From Mesorhizobium erdmanii USDA 3471 (GTDB taxonomy: Bacteria > Pseudomonadota > Alphaproteobacteria > Rhizobiales > Rhizobiaceae), in contig NZ_KI421455.1 in assembly GCF_000472705.1 (NCBI RefSeq), forward strand, positions 362,045-426,044: DNA of 64,000 nt, read 5' to 3'. Both the position numbers and the translations under genes were made by a program. The notes beneath the pieces are model-generated. The model did not search any database and was not told where the DNA came from. It saw only the letters and a program-made list of their open reading frames with translations. Below are positions 26,251-34,444 of the stretch, in pieces. The first letter of the stretch is position 1; every line of letters begins with the position of its first letter.

Positions 26251-27417
26251 ATGAATTTCGTGTTCTTCTCGCCGCATTTTCCCGTCAACGGCGCCGATTT
26301 CTGTGACCGGCTGAAGAGGGCCGGCGCCACCGTACTCGGGATTGGCGATGCGCCCTATGAGGCGCTGGACGGCAGGCTGAAGGCAGCACTTTCGGAGTAC
26401 TACCGGGTCGCCGACATGGAGGACTACGATCCGGTGTTCCGGGCGATGGGGCACTTCATCCACAAATGGGGCCGCATCGACCGCTTCGAATCGCTCAACG
26501 AGCACTGGCTGGAGCTGGAAGCCAACATCCGCACCGATTTCAACATCTACGGCACCAAGCTCGACTTCGTGAAGAACCTGAAGCGCAAGAGCCGCATGCG
26601 CGCCTTCTTCCGCAAGAGCGGCGTCGAAACCATCGCACAGCGCAAATGCTCCGACAGGGCGGGGGCCATGACGTTCATCCGCCGCGTCGGCTACCCCGTG
26701 GTGGTGAAACCCGACAGCGGGTCCGGGGCTTCCAATACCTTCAAGATATCCAACGCCAGAGAGCTCGACCAGTTCTTCAGGGACAAGCCCGAGGATGTGA
26801 CCTTCGTCATGGAGCAGTTCATCGAGGGGCTGGTGGTGACCTATGACGGGCTGGTCAACCGCGACGGCGAGGTGGTGCTGGCGGCCAGCCACCGCTACGA
26901 CCAGAGCGTCATGGAGGTGGTCAACAAGGACCGCCACATGAGCTACACCTGCTTTCCCCACATCAGACCCGTGGTCGAGGAGGCCGGCCGCAAAATCCTG
27001 AAGGCGTTCGACGTGCGCGAGCGCTTCTTCCACATCGAACTGTTCGAGACCAGGGACGACCGCATCATCGCGCTCGAGGTCAACATGCGACCACCGGGCG
27101 CCTGGATGACCGACGCCATCAACTACACGTTCGACATCGATGTCTACGCCGCATGGGCCGACATGGTGGTCAAGGATGCCGCCGGCGGACCTTATGAGGG
27201 CAAGTATTTCACCGCCTATGCCAGCCGCAAGCGGCACCTCGACTATTTGCACAGCCATGAGGACGTGCTAGCCGCCCACAAGGACAAGATCGTCCACCAT
27301 CAGGCGATAGAAGAGGTTTTCAGCCGCGCCATGGGAAACTACGCCTACCAGATGCGCTCGAAGGACCAGGCTGAGCTGCGCGAGGCGGTCGCCTATATCC
27401 ACGCGGAAAAGGCTTGA
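26251..27417 (+). CDS. ATP-grasp carboxylate-amine ligase family protein
   Basis: The 388-aa protein has the ATP-grasp fold: YPVVVKPDSGSGASNTF (Lys153 contacts ATP), VMEQFIEGLVVTYDGLV, a basic loop, and the metal site LEVNMRPPG (276-283) preceded by HIELF. Such enzymes join a carboxylate to an amine or thiol through an acyl phosphate; the substrates here are unknown. ATG 26251 follows GGAAGGGGG. The next gene, an esterase-like protein, starts only four bases after the stop, so the two are surely co-translated. Confidence 0.85.
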   Translation: MNFVFFSPHFPVNGADFCDRLKRAGATVLGIGDAPYEALDGRLKAALSEYYRVADMEDYDPVFRAMGHFIHKWGRIDRFESLNEHWLELEANIRTDFNIYGTKLDFVKNLKRKSRMRAFFRKSGVETIAQRKCSDRAGAMTFIRRVGYPVVVKPDSGSGASNTFKISNARELDQFFRDKPEDVTFVMEQFIEGLVVTYDGLVNRDGEVVLAASHRYDQSVMEVVNKDRHMSYTCFPHIRPVVEEAGRKILKAFDVRERFFHIELFETRDDRIIALEVNMRPPGAWMTDAINYTFDIDVYAAWADMVVKDAAGGPYEGKYFTAYASRKRHLDYLHSHEDVLAAHKDKIVHHQAIEEVFSRAMGNYAYQMRSKDQAELREAVAYIHAEKA

Positions 27418-27421
27418 GGCC

Positions 27422-28198
27422 ATGGACGTCTCCTACCACAAGGCCTTCGCCCGCAACCTCGGCCGCGACATGGAGTACAAGCGCTACGGCCATGCCGGCC
27501 GTCCGGTGGTGGTGTTCCCGACCTCGCAGGGACGGTTCTACCAGTTCGAGGATTCCGGCGGGGTGGGCGCGCTTGGCGAGTTCATCGACACGGGCCGCAT
27601 CCAGCTGTTCACGGTCGACGGCATCGATTCGGAATCCTTCTTCGACAAGCGTGCCGACCCATCGCATCGCATCGGCCGCCACGAGGCCTATTTCCGCTAT
27701 GTGCGCGAGGAGGCGCTGCCGGAGATCTTGTCCACCGCATCAGCGGCCAATGGCGGACGCAAGCTGAAGCCGCTCTTCTCGGGCTGTTCGATGGGAGGCT
27801 ACCATTCTTCGAACTTCGTGTTCCGCTTTCCCGAACTCGCCAGCGGCGTCATCGCGTTGTCGGGTGTCTATTCGGCGCGCGATTTCTTCGGCAAGACGCT
27901 GGACGGCGACATCTTCTACAACTCGCCGCTCGACTATCTGCCCGGCATCGTCGACCCGAAATTGCTGGCTCGGCTGAAGGCGCTCAGGCTGATTTTCTGC
28001 TGCGGGCAGGGCGCCTGGGAAGAGCGCATGCTGGTCGAGACGCGCCAGCTGGAACAGATCCTGCGCGACAAGTCCATTCCGGCCTGGGTCGACTATTGGG
28101 GCGGTGACGTCAGCCATGACTGGCCATGGTGGCACAAGCAGCTGGTCTATTTCTTCGGCCGCTGGCTGGATGATGACCTGATGCACAGGCTGGACTAA
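27422..28198 (+). CDS. esterase-like alpha/beta hydrolase paired with ATP-grasp
   Basis: The 258-aa protein has VVVFPTSQGRFYQFED (oxyanion region), the nucleophile elbow GCSMGGYHS (Ser123) and a late His in GDVSHDWPWW (about 236), as in esterase-D-like hydrolases and acyl transferases. No signal peptide is seen, so it is cytoplasmic. Tight coupling to the ATP-grasp ligase suggests that it hydrolyses or transfers the ligase product. The substrate is not known. Confidence 0.8.
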   Translation: MDVSYHKAFARNLGRDMEYKRYGHAGRPVVVFPTSQGRFYQFEDSGGVGALGEFIDTGRIQLFTVDGIDSESFFDKRADPSHRIGRHEAYFRYVREEALPEILSTASAANGGRKLKPLFSGCSMGGYHSSNFVFRFPELASGVIALSGVYSARDFFGKTLDGDIFYNSPLDYLPGIVDPKLLARLKALRLIFCCGQGAWEERMLVETRQLEQILRDKSIPAWVDYWGGDVSHDWPWWHKQLVYFFGRWLDDDLMHRLD

Positions 28199-28294
28199 GG
28201 TATGCTGATATTCAGGTGAGGCCGGCCTGCAAATGGCTGATACCTGAGCTTCCGGTGCTCACGTACGAAAAGTACGCTCCGCTCCGGCCTGACG

Positions 28295-28614
28295 ATGCAA
28301 TGGATCGACCATTTGTCTGATCTGGCCGGTGGCGCCGTGCTGACCAATGGCGTGCCGCATTTCGTCGACGGAGTGATGAGAAGGCCCTTTCAAACCCCTT
28401 CGCCAAACCGCATGGCCAGGGCAGTCTCGTCCACGGTGAGCGTGCTCTGGGCCTTCCGGCGATCGGCTACCTCCTGGTGATGCGTGTCGGTAGTTTCGAT
28501 CTTCGCGCCACGGGCCATGTCGCCGCTCTGGGCCTGGGCGTCCTTCTCGTGGGCGTGGTGATGGCGCGCATGTTCGGGCGCTTCAATGGCGGCAACTTGC
28601 CAGTCGATGGATGA
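28295..28614 (+). pseudogene. frameshifted small membrane protein
   Basis: The frame from ATG 28295 reads HLSDLAGGAVLTNGVPHFVDGVMRRPFQTP, then coding sense moves to the next frame (FAKPHGQG), back for SSTVSVLWAF, and again to AIGYLLVMRVGSFDLRATGH and GVLLVGVVMARMFGRFNGG, ending at TGA 28614. The pieces join into one familiar pattern (GAxLTNGVPHFVxG, TPFxKP, VNVLWG, then two hydrophobic helices) of a small uncharacterised inner-membrane protein. At least two to three small indels break it between about 28398 and 28460. Sequencing error is unlikely to explain several. Confidence 0.65.
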
Positions 28615-28641
28615 GCCTGGCACTGCTGGCCAGTTTTAATA

Positions 28642-28656
28642 TGACAAATGCATTCA
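28642..28656. promoter_or_regulatory. RirA-type iron-responsive operator
   Basis: TGA-N9-TCA (TGACAAATGCATTCA) in an AT-rich setting matches the rhizobial IRO box bound by RirA under iron sufficiency. It lies about 100 bases before the siderophore-interacting protein gene, whose role fits iron control. Confidence 0.5.
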
Positions 28657-28758
28657 AGTTTTTGTGGAAACTCCGGCGCGGCTGTGGCATGGCCAAACGG
28701 TGACGGAGCCTTGCTGTCCTGGCGGCTTCGTCTGGACCGCCATTGAGGGATTTGAGCC

Positions 28759-29838
28759 ATGGATCAGTTGAGCGCGCAGACCCGCATCAGCGATGAGGCA
28801 ATAAGGTCGGCGATCGAGCGTCTGCGCGCCGAGCATGGTGAGTTCGAGATCGAAACCGGCGCCGCCGATCGATGGGAGCTTCGCCTGTATTACGGGTCGC
28901 TGAGTGCGACGCTCGACGGCGACGCCATGCTCGTCCGCGTCGCGGCGGACGACGAGACCTGCCTGTCCTACATGAAGATGACGGTGGCCGGTCACGTCGC
29001 CCAGCATCTCGGCACCGCCAGCGGGTTGCGCTGGCAGGGCGATGGCCGCGACGCCGGCACGCCCGTCTTCTTCCGCGAAATCACTGTGATGTCGTCGACG
29101 CGCATCTCTCCCCGCATGCAGCGCCTACGCTTCTCCGGCCATGATCTCGGCCGCTTTGCTCATGGCGGCCTGCATATGCGGCTGCTGCTGCCACCGCCCG
29201 GCCGGCTGCCGGTCTGGCCTATGGTCGGCGCGGATGGCCTGCTTGTCTGGCCCTCGGGCGAGGACGCGCTCACCATCCGGGTCTACACGATCAGGGCGAT
29301 CGATGCGGCAAGCGGATGGCTCGATGTCGATTTCGTCCTGCATCCCGGCCAGAATACGCCGCCCGCCGCCTTCGCGCGGAATGCCCGCGCAGGAGACGTG
29401 ATCGGCATGATCGGGCCTGGTGGCGGCGATGCGCCGGAGGCGGAGAGCCTGCTGCTCATCGGCGACGACACCGCGCTGCCCGCCATCGGCCGGATCCTCG
29501 AACATCTGCCGCCGTCAACCCGGGCCGAGGCGATCATCGAGGTCGACGGTCCCGACGACCGGATCGCATTGCCGCAAGGGGACAATATCGACGTTACCTG
29601 GGTCTTCCGGCATGGCCGGGCGGCCGGTGCCGCCGGCTTGCTGCCGGCCGCTTTGCGCGAACGCGGCCACATGGCACTGGCGGACGGCCTCTTTGTCTGG
29701 GCCGGATGCGAATTCGCCGACTTCCGCGAGATACGCAAGATCGTGCGCAAGGAGTGGGGCTTGCCGCGCGACCAACATCTGGTCACCGCCTATTGGCGCC
29801 GCGGCGCGCCAGGCGAAAACGGCGGCGGCGACGAATAA
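28759..29838 (+). CDS. siderophore-interacting protein with DUF2218 domain
   Basis: The 359-aa protein begins with a DUF2218 domain (about 10-90; HGEFEIETGAADRWELRLYYG) fused to an FAD-binding SIP module: RVYTIRAIDA (FAD), DVDFVLHP, GDVIGMIGPGG, and the NAD-binding SIP domain (LLIGDDTALPAIGRIL, VWAGCEFADFREIRKIVRKEWGL, AYWRRG). SIP proteins such as ViuB/YqjH reduce ferric siderophores in the cytoplasm to release iron. A RirA-like box lies upstream. No siderophore receptor is in the window. It is convergent with the AbrB gene. Confidence 0.9.
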   Translation: MDQLSAQTRISDEAIRSAIERLRAEHGEFEIETGAADRWELRLYYGSLSATLDGDAMLVRVAADDETCLSYMKMTVAGHVAQHLGTASGLRWQGDGRDAGTPVFFREITVMSSTRISPRMQRLRFSGHDLGRFAHGGLHMRLLLPPPGRLPVWPMVGADGLLVWPSGEDALTIRVYTIRAIDAASGWLDVDFVLHPGQNTPPAAFARNARAGDVIGMIGPGGGDAPEAESLLLIGDDTALPAIGRILEHLPPSTRAEAIIEVDGPDDRIALPQGDNIDVTWVFRHGRAAGAAGLLPAALRERGHMALADGLFVWAGCEFADFREIRKIVRKEWGLPRDQHLVTAYWRRGAPGENGGGDE

Positions 29839-29852
29839 GCCGCCGAAGCAGG

Positions 29853-30956
29853 TCAGTCGCGGATGCTTCTGGCCACCAGCCGCGCGACGCTCGGGCCGAC
29901 GAGCAGCACGATCAGGAAACGTGCCGATTGCAGCGCCATGACGAAGGAAATGTCGACGTTCTGTGCCGCGGCGGCGATGATGGCGACACTGTCCATGCCG
30001 CCGGGGCTGGTCGCCAGATAGGCGGTCAGCGGATCGATGCCCAGGAGATGGCTGATCAGGAAGGCGAGCCCGCCGCAAAAGGCAATCAGCGCTATGATCG
30101 AGGCGATTATCTGTGGCAAAGCGCGCGTCGCATGGCGCAGGATCGGCCTGGTGAAGTTCAGACCGATCGACCAGCCGACCATGGCGTAGCTGACCGCCAG
30201 CAGCCATTGCGGCAACTGCATCTCGACGCCAAGGCCGAGATGGATGACAGTTCCGAAGATGAAGGTACCGAGAAAGAAAGGCGAGGGCAGCCGGCACAGC
30301 TTTCCCGCCAGGCCACCGACCAGCGCGATGCCGATGGTTGCGGTGAAGGCCTGGGCATCGATCGGCGGAAACCAGATGATGGGCGGGATTTCGATGCCTG
30401 ACGTGTCGACCCACATCTTGGCGACGACGGCCGCCGTCATGGACACGAAGATGACGCGCAGATACTGCATGAAGGCGACGAGCCGCTGGTCGGCGCCGAA
30501 TGCACCGGCCATCAGCACCATGGCGGTGGCCGCACCCGGCGATGAACCCCAGACGGCGGTGGTGCCGGGCAGGATGCGCCAGCGGCTGATCAGCCAGCCA
30601 AGCAGGCTGGAGGCCGCGACCGTGGCGATCACCACGCCGAGGAACAACGGCCATTCCCGGTAGAAGACCGGAAAGATGTCGGCCGAGATCGAAGCGGCGA
30701 CGAGACAGCCGACAATGGCCTGGGCGGAGCCGAAAAGCAGGCGCGGCACCCGCACCGTGGCGCCATTGGTGCCGGCGACGATCGCCGCCAGCATCGGGCC
30801 GATCAGCAGTGCCGCCGGCAGGGCGGCGAGCTCCAGCGCACCGGCGAACAGGGCCGAGATGGTGAGCAGGATCAGCCATTGCCAAGGCCTGCCTATCCGC
30901 GCCATGCGCTCGGCGGCGGGCTGGTCGGGAGATGGCTGTTCGGCCGAGGAATCCAT
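29853..30956 (-). CDS. AbrB-family membrane protein (AmoA/AbrB, PF05145)
   Basis: The 367-aa integral membrane protein has about ten hydrophobic helices in two halves, each with a glycine-rich loop (LIGPMLAAIVAGTNGATVRVP; SPGGMDSVAIIAA; SSPGAATAMVLMAGAFGADQRLVAFMQYLR). This is the AbrB/ammonia monooxygenase-like family, sometimes called a putative regulator though it is plainly a membrane protein; the transport substrate is unknown. The two halves appear homologous. ATG 30956. Confidence 0.82.
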   Translation of the reverse strand: MDSSAEQPSPDQPAAERMARIGRPWQWLILLTISALFAGALELAALPAALLIGPMLAAIVAGTNGATVRVPRLLFGSAQAIVGCLVAASISADIFPVFYREWPLFLGVVIATVAASSLLGWLISRWRILPGTTAVWGSSPGAATAMVLMAGAFGADQRLVAFMQYLRVIFVSMTAAVVAKMWVDTSGIEIPPIIWFPPIDAQAFTATIGIALVGGLAGKLCRLPSPFFLGTFIFGTVIHLGLGVEMQLPQWLLAVSYAMVGWSIGLNFTRPILRHATRALPQIIASIIALIAFCGGLAFLISHLLGIDPLTAYLATSPGGMDSVAIIAAAAQNVDISFVMALQSARFLIVLLVGPSVARLVARSIRD

Positions 30957-31047
30957 TTTTCGGTCTTAGACCTGGAGCGTGAAAATGCGAACCGCGGTCC
31001 GCCGAAAAAATGAAGGTTCACGCGTTCAGATATCGAGTAACAGGTTT

Positions 31048-31288
31048 CATATATCCGCGTCGAACCGTTGCTCGATCTCGTGGCTACCCATGCGGTCGAA
31101 ATCTTCGGGAATGAGAAGCCCGGTCATAAAAACGACCCGCCGCGTCTGCGTTTCGGGCTGATCGATAGGCACGATTCTGGCCACGGCTTGCCGGCATTGG
31201 TGATAATGAACGACTCACCTTTGGCTACCTGTCGAACGAGGCGCGACAGATGGGCTTTCGCATCACGAATGTTTACCGTTCGCGTCAA
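31048..31288 (-). pseudogene. Phd/YefM-type antitoxin broken by one base
   Basis: From TTG 31288 (GAGGA six bases upstream; GTG 31312 also in frame) the minus strand reads TRTVNIRDAKAHLSRLVRQVAKGESFIITNAGKP, the Phd/YefM N-terminus. A single missing G after AAGCCG then shifts the frame; read one frame over it continues VARIVPIDQPETQTRR and FMTGLLIPEDFDRMGSHEIE to TGA 31048. So a one-base deletion has inactivated the gene. No toxin follows it, so the pair is a relic. The surrounding 30957-31335 gap holds nothing else. Confidence 0.7.
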
Positions 31289-31335
31289 AGGTTGTTCCTC
31301 AAAGACTGCCACCGTGTGGGCATCGAGCCTCCGGG

Positions 31336-31644
31336 TCAGCCGGTCTTGCCGTCAACCAGACCGAAGCCGCCTACAGGATGGGTTTCCACTTGGAATTCGA
31401 AGCCGGCGATGAAGGGGCGGGCCTTGGCTATGGCCGCCTGGACCTCGGGAAGCTGCAGCGAGGCCTTGTGACTTGCCTGATCCATCCACACTTCAGTCAC
31501 CCAGATGGCGTCGGCGTCGACGGGGTCGGTGGCGATGATATAGCTCAGGCAGCCGGGCAGGGCGCCGGTGCTGGTACGCAGCACGTCCATGACCGCGTCG
31601 CGCTGGCCGCGCGACGCCCGCATCTTGCCGATTAGTCCGTACAT
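31336..31644 (-). CDS. ABM-domain putative quinol monooxygenase
   Basis: The 102-aa protein starts MYGLIGKMRASRGQRDAVMDVL at ATG 31644 with GGGAGACAAGGA upstream. It shows the antibiotic biosynthesis monooxygenase (ABM) ferredoxin-like fold: LPGCLSYIIATDPVDADAIWVTEVW and SHKASLQLPEVQAAIAKARP. YgiN-like members act on quinols or are cofactor-free oxygenases. It lies 62 bases upstream of the end of the SDR gene on the same strand. Confidence 0.8.
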   Translation of the reverse strand: MYGLIGKMRASRGQRDAVMDVLRTSTGALPGCLSYIIATDPVDADAIWVTEVWMDQASHKASLQLPEVQAAIAKARPFIAGFEFQVETHPVGGFGLVDGKTG

Positions 31645-31706
31645 TCCTTGTCTCCCCTGGGGGTTGGCGCGAAAGGAGTATGTCGGTCCAGTATGCCGGG
31701 CGCCAG

Positions 31707-32501
31707 TCAAGGCATCAACTGGCCGCCATTCACCTCGATGATCTGTCCCGTTATGTAGCCGCTCAACAGGTCCGACGAGAGGAAAAGATAGGCGCCGACG
31801 CAGTCCTCAGCGGTGCCGGCGCGGCCCTGCGGAATGGTGGCGACCATGGTCTTTATCTGATCGTCAGTCGAATATCGTTCGTGGAAGGGGGTGAGGATTA
31901 CGCCGGGCGCCACTGCGTTGACACGGATACCGAAGCCGATCAGTTCCTTGGCCATGCCGCGCGTCACGTTGGATACGAAGGCCTTGGCGGAGCCGTACAG
32001 GCCAGCGCCGCCGGCGGCGCCGTTGCGGGCCGCGATCGACGACGTGTTGACGATAAAGCCGCCTTGCTTCTTCAGCCAGGGCATAGCCTTGCGCGAAGCA
32101 GTAAGCACAGAGCGCGCATTGAGATCCATCACGGCGTCGTAATGCGCCTCGGTCTGGTCGGCATAAGGCACGCGGCCGAGCATGCCGCCGGCATTGTTGA
32201 CCAGCCCGTCGAGGCGGCCGAAATGTTGCGCGCTGTCCTCGACGACGCGTTCGACATCGGCGGCCAGGGAAAAATCGCCCTGGACGAGGAACACCTCGCC
32301 GCCGCCGTCGCGAATGGTCTTGGCCAATTGCTCGGCGGCATCGCGGCTCGAATTGTAGTGCAGCGCGACGCGGCATTTCTGCGCGGCATAGGCCAGCGCC
32401 AACGCCGCGCCTATACCGGTCGAGGCGCCGGTGACCAGCACCGCCTTGCCGGCGAGATCAGGGATGCTGAGCCCAGAGGGCGTGGTCGTCGTCGCTGGCA
32501 T
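31707..32501 (-). CDS. SDR-family oxidoreductase
   Basis: The 264-aa enzyme has TGASTGIG near residue 24, NNAG near 104, the Ser in NTSSIAA and Tyr-Lys in YGSAKAFVSN, and ends GQIIEVNGGQLMP. It looks like a FabG-type or glucose dehydrogenase-like SDR; the substrate is unknown. ATG 32501 (MPATTTTPSG) gives a normal length; the open frame to 32552 is not needed. Downstream is the ABM gene, and the two may form a small oxidative operon. Confidence 0.83.
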   Translation of the reverse strand: MPATTTTPSGLSIPDLAGKAVLVTGASTGIGAALALAYAAQKCRVALHYNSSRDAAEQLAKTIRDGGGEVFLVQGDFSLAADVERVVEDSAQHFGRLDGLVNNAGGMLGRVPYADQTEAHYDAVMDLNARSVLTASRKAMPWLKKQGGFIVNTSSIAARNGAAGGAGLYGSAKAFVSNVTRGMAKELIGFGIRVNAVAPGVILTPFHERYSTDDQIKTMVATIPQGRAGTAEDCVGAYLFLSSDLLSGYITGQIIEVNGGQLMP

Positions 32502-32568
32502 TTTCGTCCTCCGGGGGCCGCCTGTTTGTCGCGGGCATCGCCACCCTTGCATTCAACGCCACGGCGCT

Positions 32569-33006
32569 TCAAGGCCTGAGATAGACATAGCCCTGGCTTT
32601 GCAGTTCCGCGAGCTTGACGACGCCACCCTTGTCGGCGGCATGAAAGCCGGCCAGCAGGTCGGCAAGCGTAATGTCCATGCCTTGCATGGTGTTGGCGCA
32701 GGCCTGCGGCTCAAGCCCATGGCTCAGAAGGCCGGCGAAGCGGCCGGAGACAGCGGCCGATATGCCTTTCGACTTGAAGGCGGCAAGGGCCGGACCATGC
32801 ACCACCAGCGTGATGTCGACATTGCCGCCGGTCCCCTCATAATGGTTCTTGATGTTGCCGAGCACGAAATTGACCTTGTCGAGATCGCTCAGGTGATAGG
32901 CGACTTTCAGCCGGGCAGGCTCCGTGGCCGCTGCCCGAGTTGCCTTCAGCCCGATCAGCGCGCCGGCCCCGGCAAGAGCCGCGTGGAACATGTCGCGTCG
33001 GCGCAT
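32569..33006 (-). CDS. exported DsrE/DsrF-like protein
   Basis: The 145-aa protein starts MRRRDMFHAALAGAGALIGL, a Tat-like signal with twin arginines, cleaved around RAAA (about 27). The mature part KVAYHLSDLDKVNFVLGNIKNHYEG, LVVHGPALAAF and ACANTMQGMDITLADLL is DsrE/F-like with one conserved Cys (Cys103 area) and a VYLRP ending. Periplasmic DsrE-like proteins take part in sulfur trafficking, but no sulfur genes are near. It is divergent from the duplicated secreted protein, 100 bases away. Confidence 0.78.
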   Translation of the reverse strand: MRRRDMFHAALAGAGALIGLKATRAAATEPARLKVAYHLSDLDKVNFVLGNIKNHYEGTGGNVDITLVVHGPALAAFKSKGISAAVSGRFAGLLSHGLEPQACANTMQGMDITLADLLAGFHAADKGGVVKLAELQSQGYVYLRP

Positions 33007-33106
33007 GGCATCCTCCCTGGTGTCGGCTCACCGCGATTTGCGTGGCTGTGGCCGCAATACTAGCATAAATTGACGTTACGTCCTGTCGATGCGGAGGAGG
33101 GATCAC

Positions 33107-34201
33107 ATGGCGTTCCAGGGGTGGAAGACACTTACCGGTGCCGGATTTGGCGTAGTACTGCTTGGCGGGCTCGCGGGTTCTGCCTTGGCCGATAATGCGC
33201 TGAAGCTGACGGAACTCAGCCCGAAAGGGGCGGACGCCTGTTTCGGGCGGGTCTATGACGCGAGCCATCTCAAGGCGCATCCGAAGCAGAAGGTGGCGCG
33301 GATCTTCTTCTATTATGGCCATGATCCGGTCAGCCGGCCGAACGAGGAGCCGACGCCTTCCGACACTTCCTACAATGGCTTCTTGACCACCACGGTGCGC
33401 GGCGCCAAGGCGCCGCAATGGGCCGGCGGCTGGTGCAATCACGAATCCGAAGACGGCACGACCGGCGCGATCCGTTGCGGGATGGATTGCGACCGTACGC
33501 TGGCGTCGCTGAAGGTCGACGACAAGGGCCGGCTGATCCTGTCGGACCTGTCGTCCGATATCTACCTCGATCCAGACGCGGAGGATGAGCTCGGCAAGGC
33601 GGAATACAACAGGCAGGCGCTTGGCTCGGAGGATGACAATTTCCGCCTCGACCCGATGCCGGCCGCAACCTGCCAGGCCGAGTTCGCGCGCATCGATCCG
33701 ATCGATCCGGCGCTCGGGGATCCGTTGCGCGTGCGGTTGAAGCCCGACCAGGCCTTCTGCTACGGCCGCGATTACGATGCGGCGCATATGGGTTCGCATC
33801 CCGATCAGCTGACGCAGTCGATCCGGGTTTTCCGCGGGCCGGTGGAACTGGCTTCCTTCGCCTCGGGTGGCGACGCGGCCAACTGGCCGGATGGCGCCGA
33901 CATCGCCGTCTCGGTCACGACGCGGCAGAAGGCAGCCAAGGTCACGCAGACCTATTCCTGCCAGGGCGAAGCCGACCAGTGGCGTTGTGCCGCCAGCTCC
34001 AAGATGAGCGATTTCTCCTGCGACATCGCGCAGAAGGAAATCTTCCTCAAGCGCGGCGCCAACGGCACGATGATGCTGGCCAATCCCAACAGCAGCGTGG
34101 CTATCGTCGACCTCTGCTCGAAGGCCGCCAACGGCAAGACGAAGTCGGACGACAAGGTTTATCGGCTCGAACCAATGCCGCAATCGGCTTGTGCGCCCTG
34201 A
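33107..34201 (+). CDS. secreted protein with two internal repeats
   Basis: The 364-aa protein has a signal peptide (GVVLLGGLAGSALA|DN, cut near 28). Two homologous modules follow, about 45-189 and 217-362: CFGRVYDASHLKAHPKQ matches CYGRDYDAAHMGSHPDQ, and DDNFRLDPMPAATC matches DDKVYRLEPMPQSAC. Each module has several cysteines, so disulfides in the periplasm are likely. I do not recognise the family. ATG 33107 follows GGAGGGATCAC; ATG 33089 would put the ribosome site inside the gene. Confidence 0.78.
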   Translation: MAFQGWKTLTGAGFGVVLLGGLAGSALADNALKLTELSPKGADACFGRVYDASHLKAHPKQKVARIFFYYGHDPVSRPNEEPTPSDTSYNGFLTTTVRGAKAPQWAGGWCNHESEDGTTGAIRCGMDCDRTLASLKVDDKGRLILSDLSSDIYLDPDAEDELGKAEYNRQALGSEDDNFRLDPMPAATCQAEFARIDPIDPALGDPLRVRLKPDQAFCYGRDYDAAHMGSHPDQLTQSIRVFRGPVELASFASGGDAANWPDGADIAVSVTTRQKAAKVTQTYSCQGEADQWRCAASSKMSDFSCDIAQKEIFLKRGANGTMMLANPNSSVAIVDLCSKAANGKTKSDDKVYRLEPMPQSACAP

Positions 34202-34210
34202 GCACCAGCG

Positions 34211-34397
34211 TTTCGTCATCCTATGGCGGAGCAAGGAGCGAAGCGACGCGGCGCAGACCATAGGATCCATGCCGAGAATACTGAGCGCTGTTGCGGTGCA
34301 GAATTCTGCACGGCTGCATGCGTCGTCCTAGGTCGCGGCATGGATCCTCGGGTCTCCGCGACGGAGCTTCGCTCCTGCTCCGCCCGTGGATGACGAA
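34211..34397. repeat. palindromic intergenic repeat, copy 1
   Basis: About 187 bases from TTTCGTCATCC to GATGACGAA form a long imperfect palindrome, with inner arms GGATCCATGCC and GGCATGGATCC around a central part with TGCAGAATTCTGCA. The left half matches the reverse complement of the right half of copy 2 at 38727-38911. It fills most of the gap between the secreted protein gene and the CDF gene. Confidence 0.8.
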
Positions 34398-34444
34398 GTC
34401 GAGAGGTTTCGGCTAGTTTTCTAGGGTCGTGACGGCGAACCGGC

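Noticed and set aside
28251..28288. Small inverted repeat ACGTAC-GAAAA-GTACG before the decayed membrane gene
   Set aside because: It resembles short palindromes found throughout such genomes and has no gene or T-run that would make it a terminator; too weak to list as a feature.
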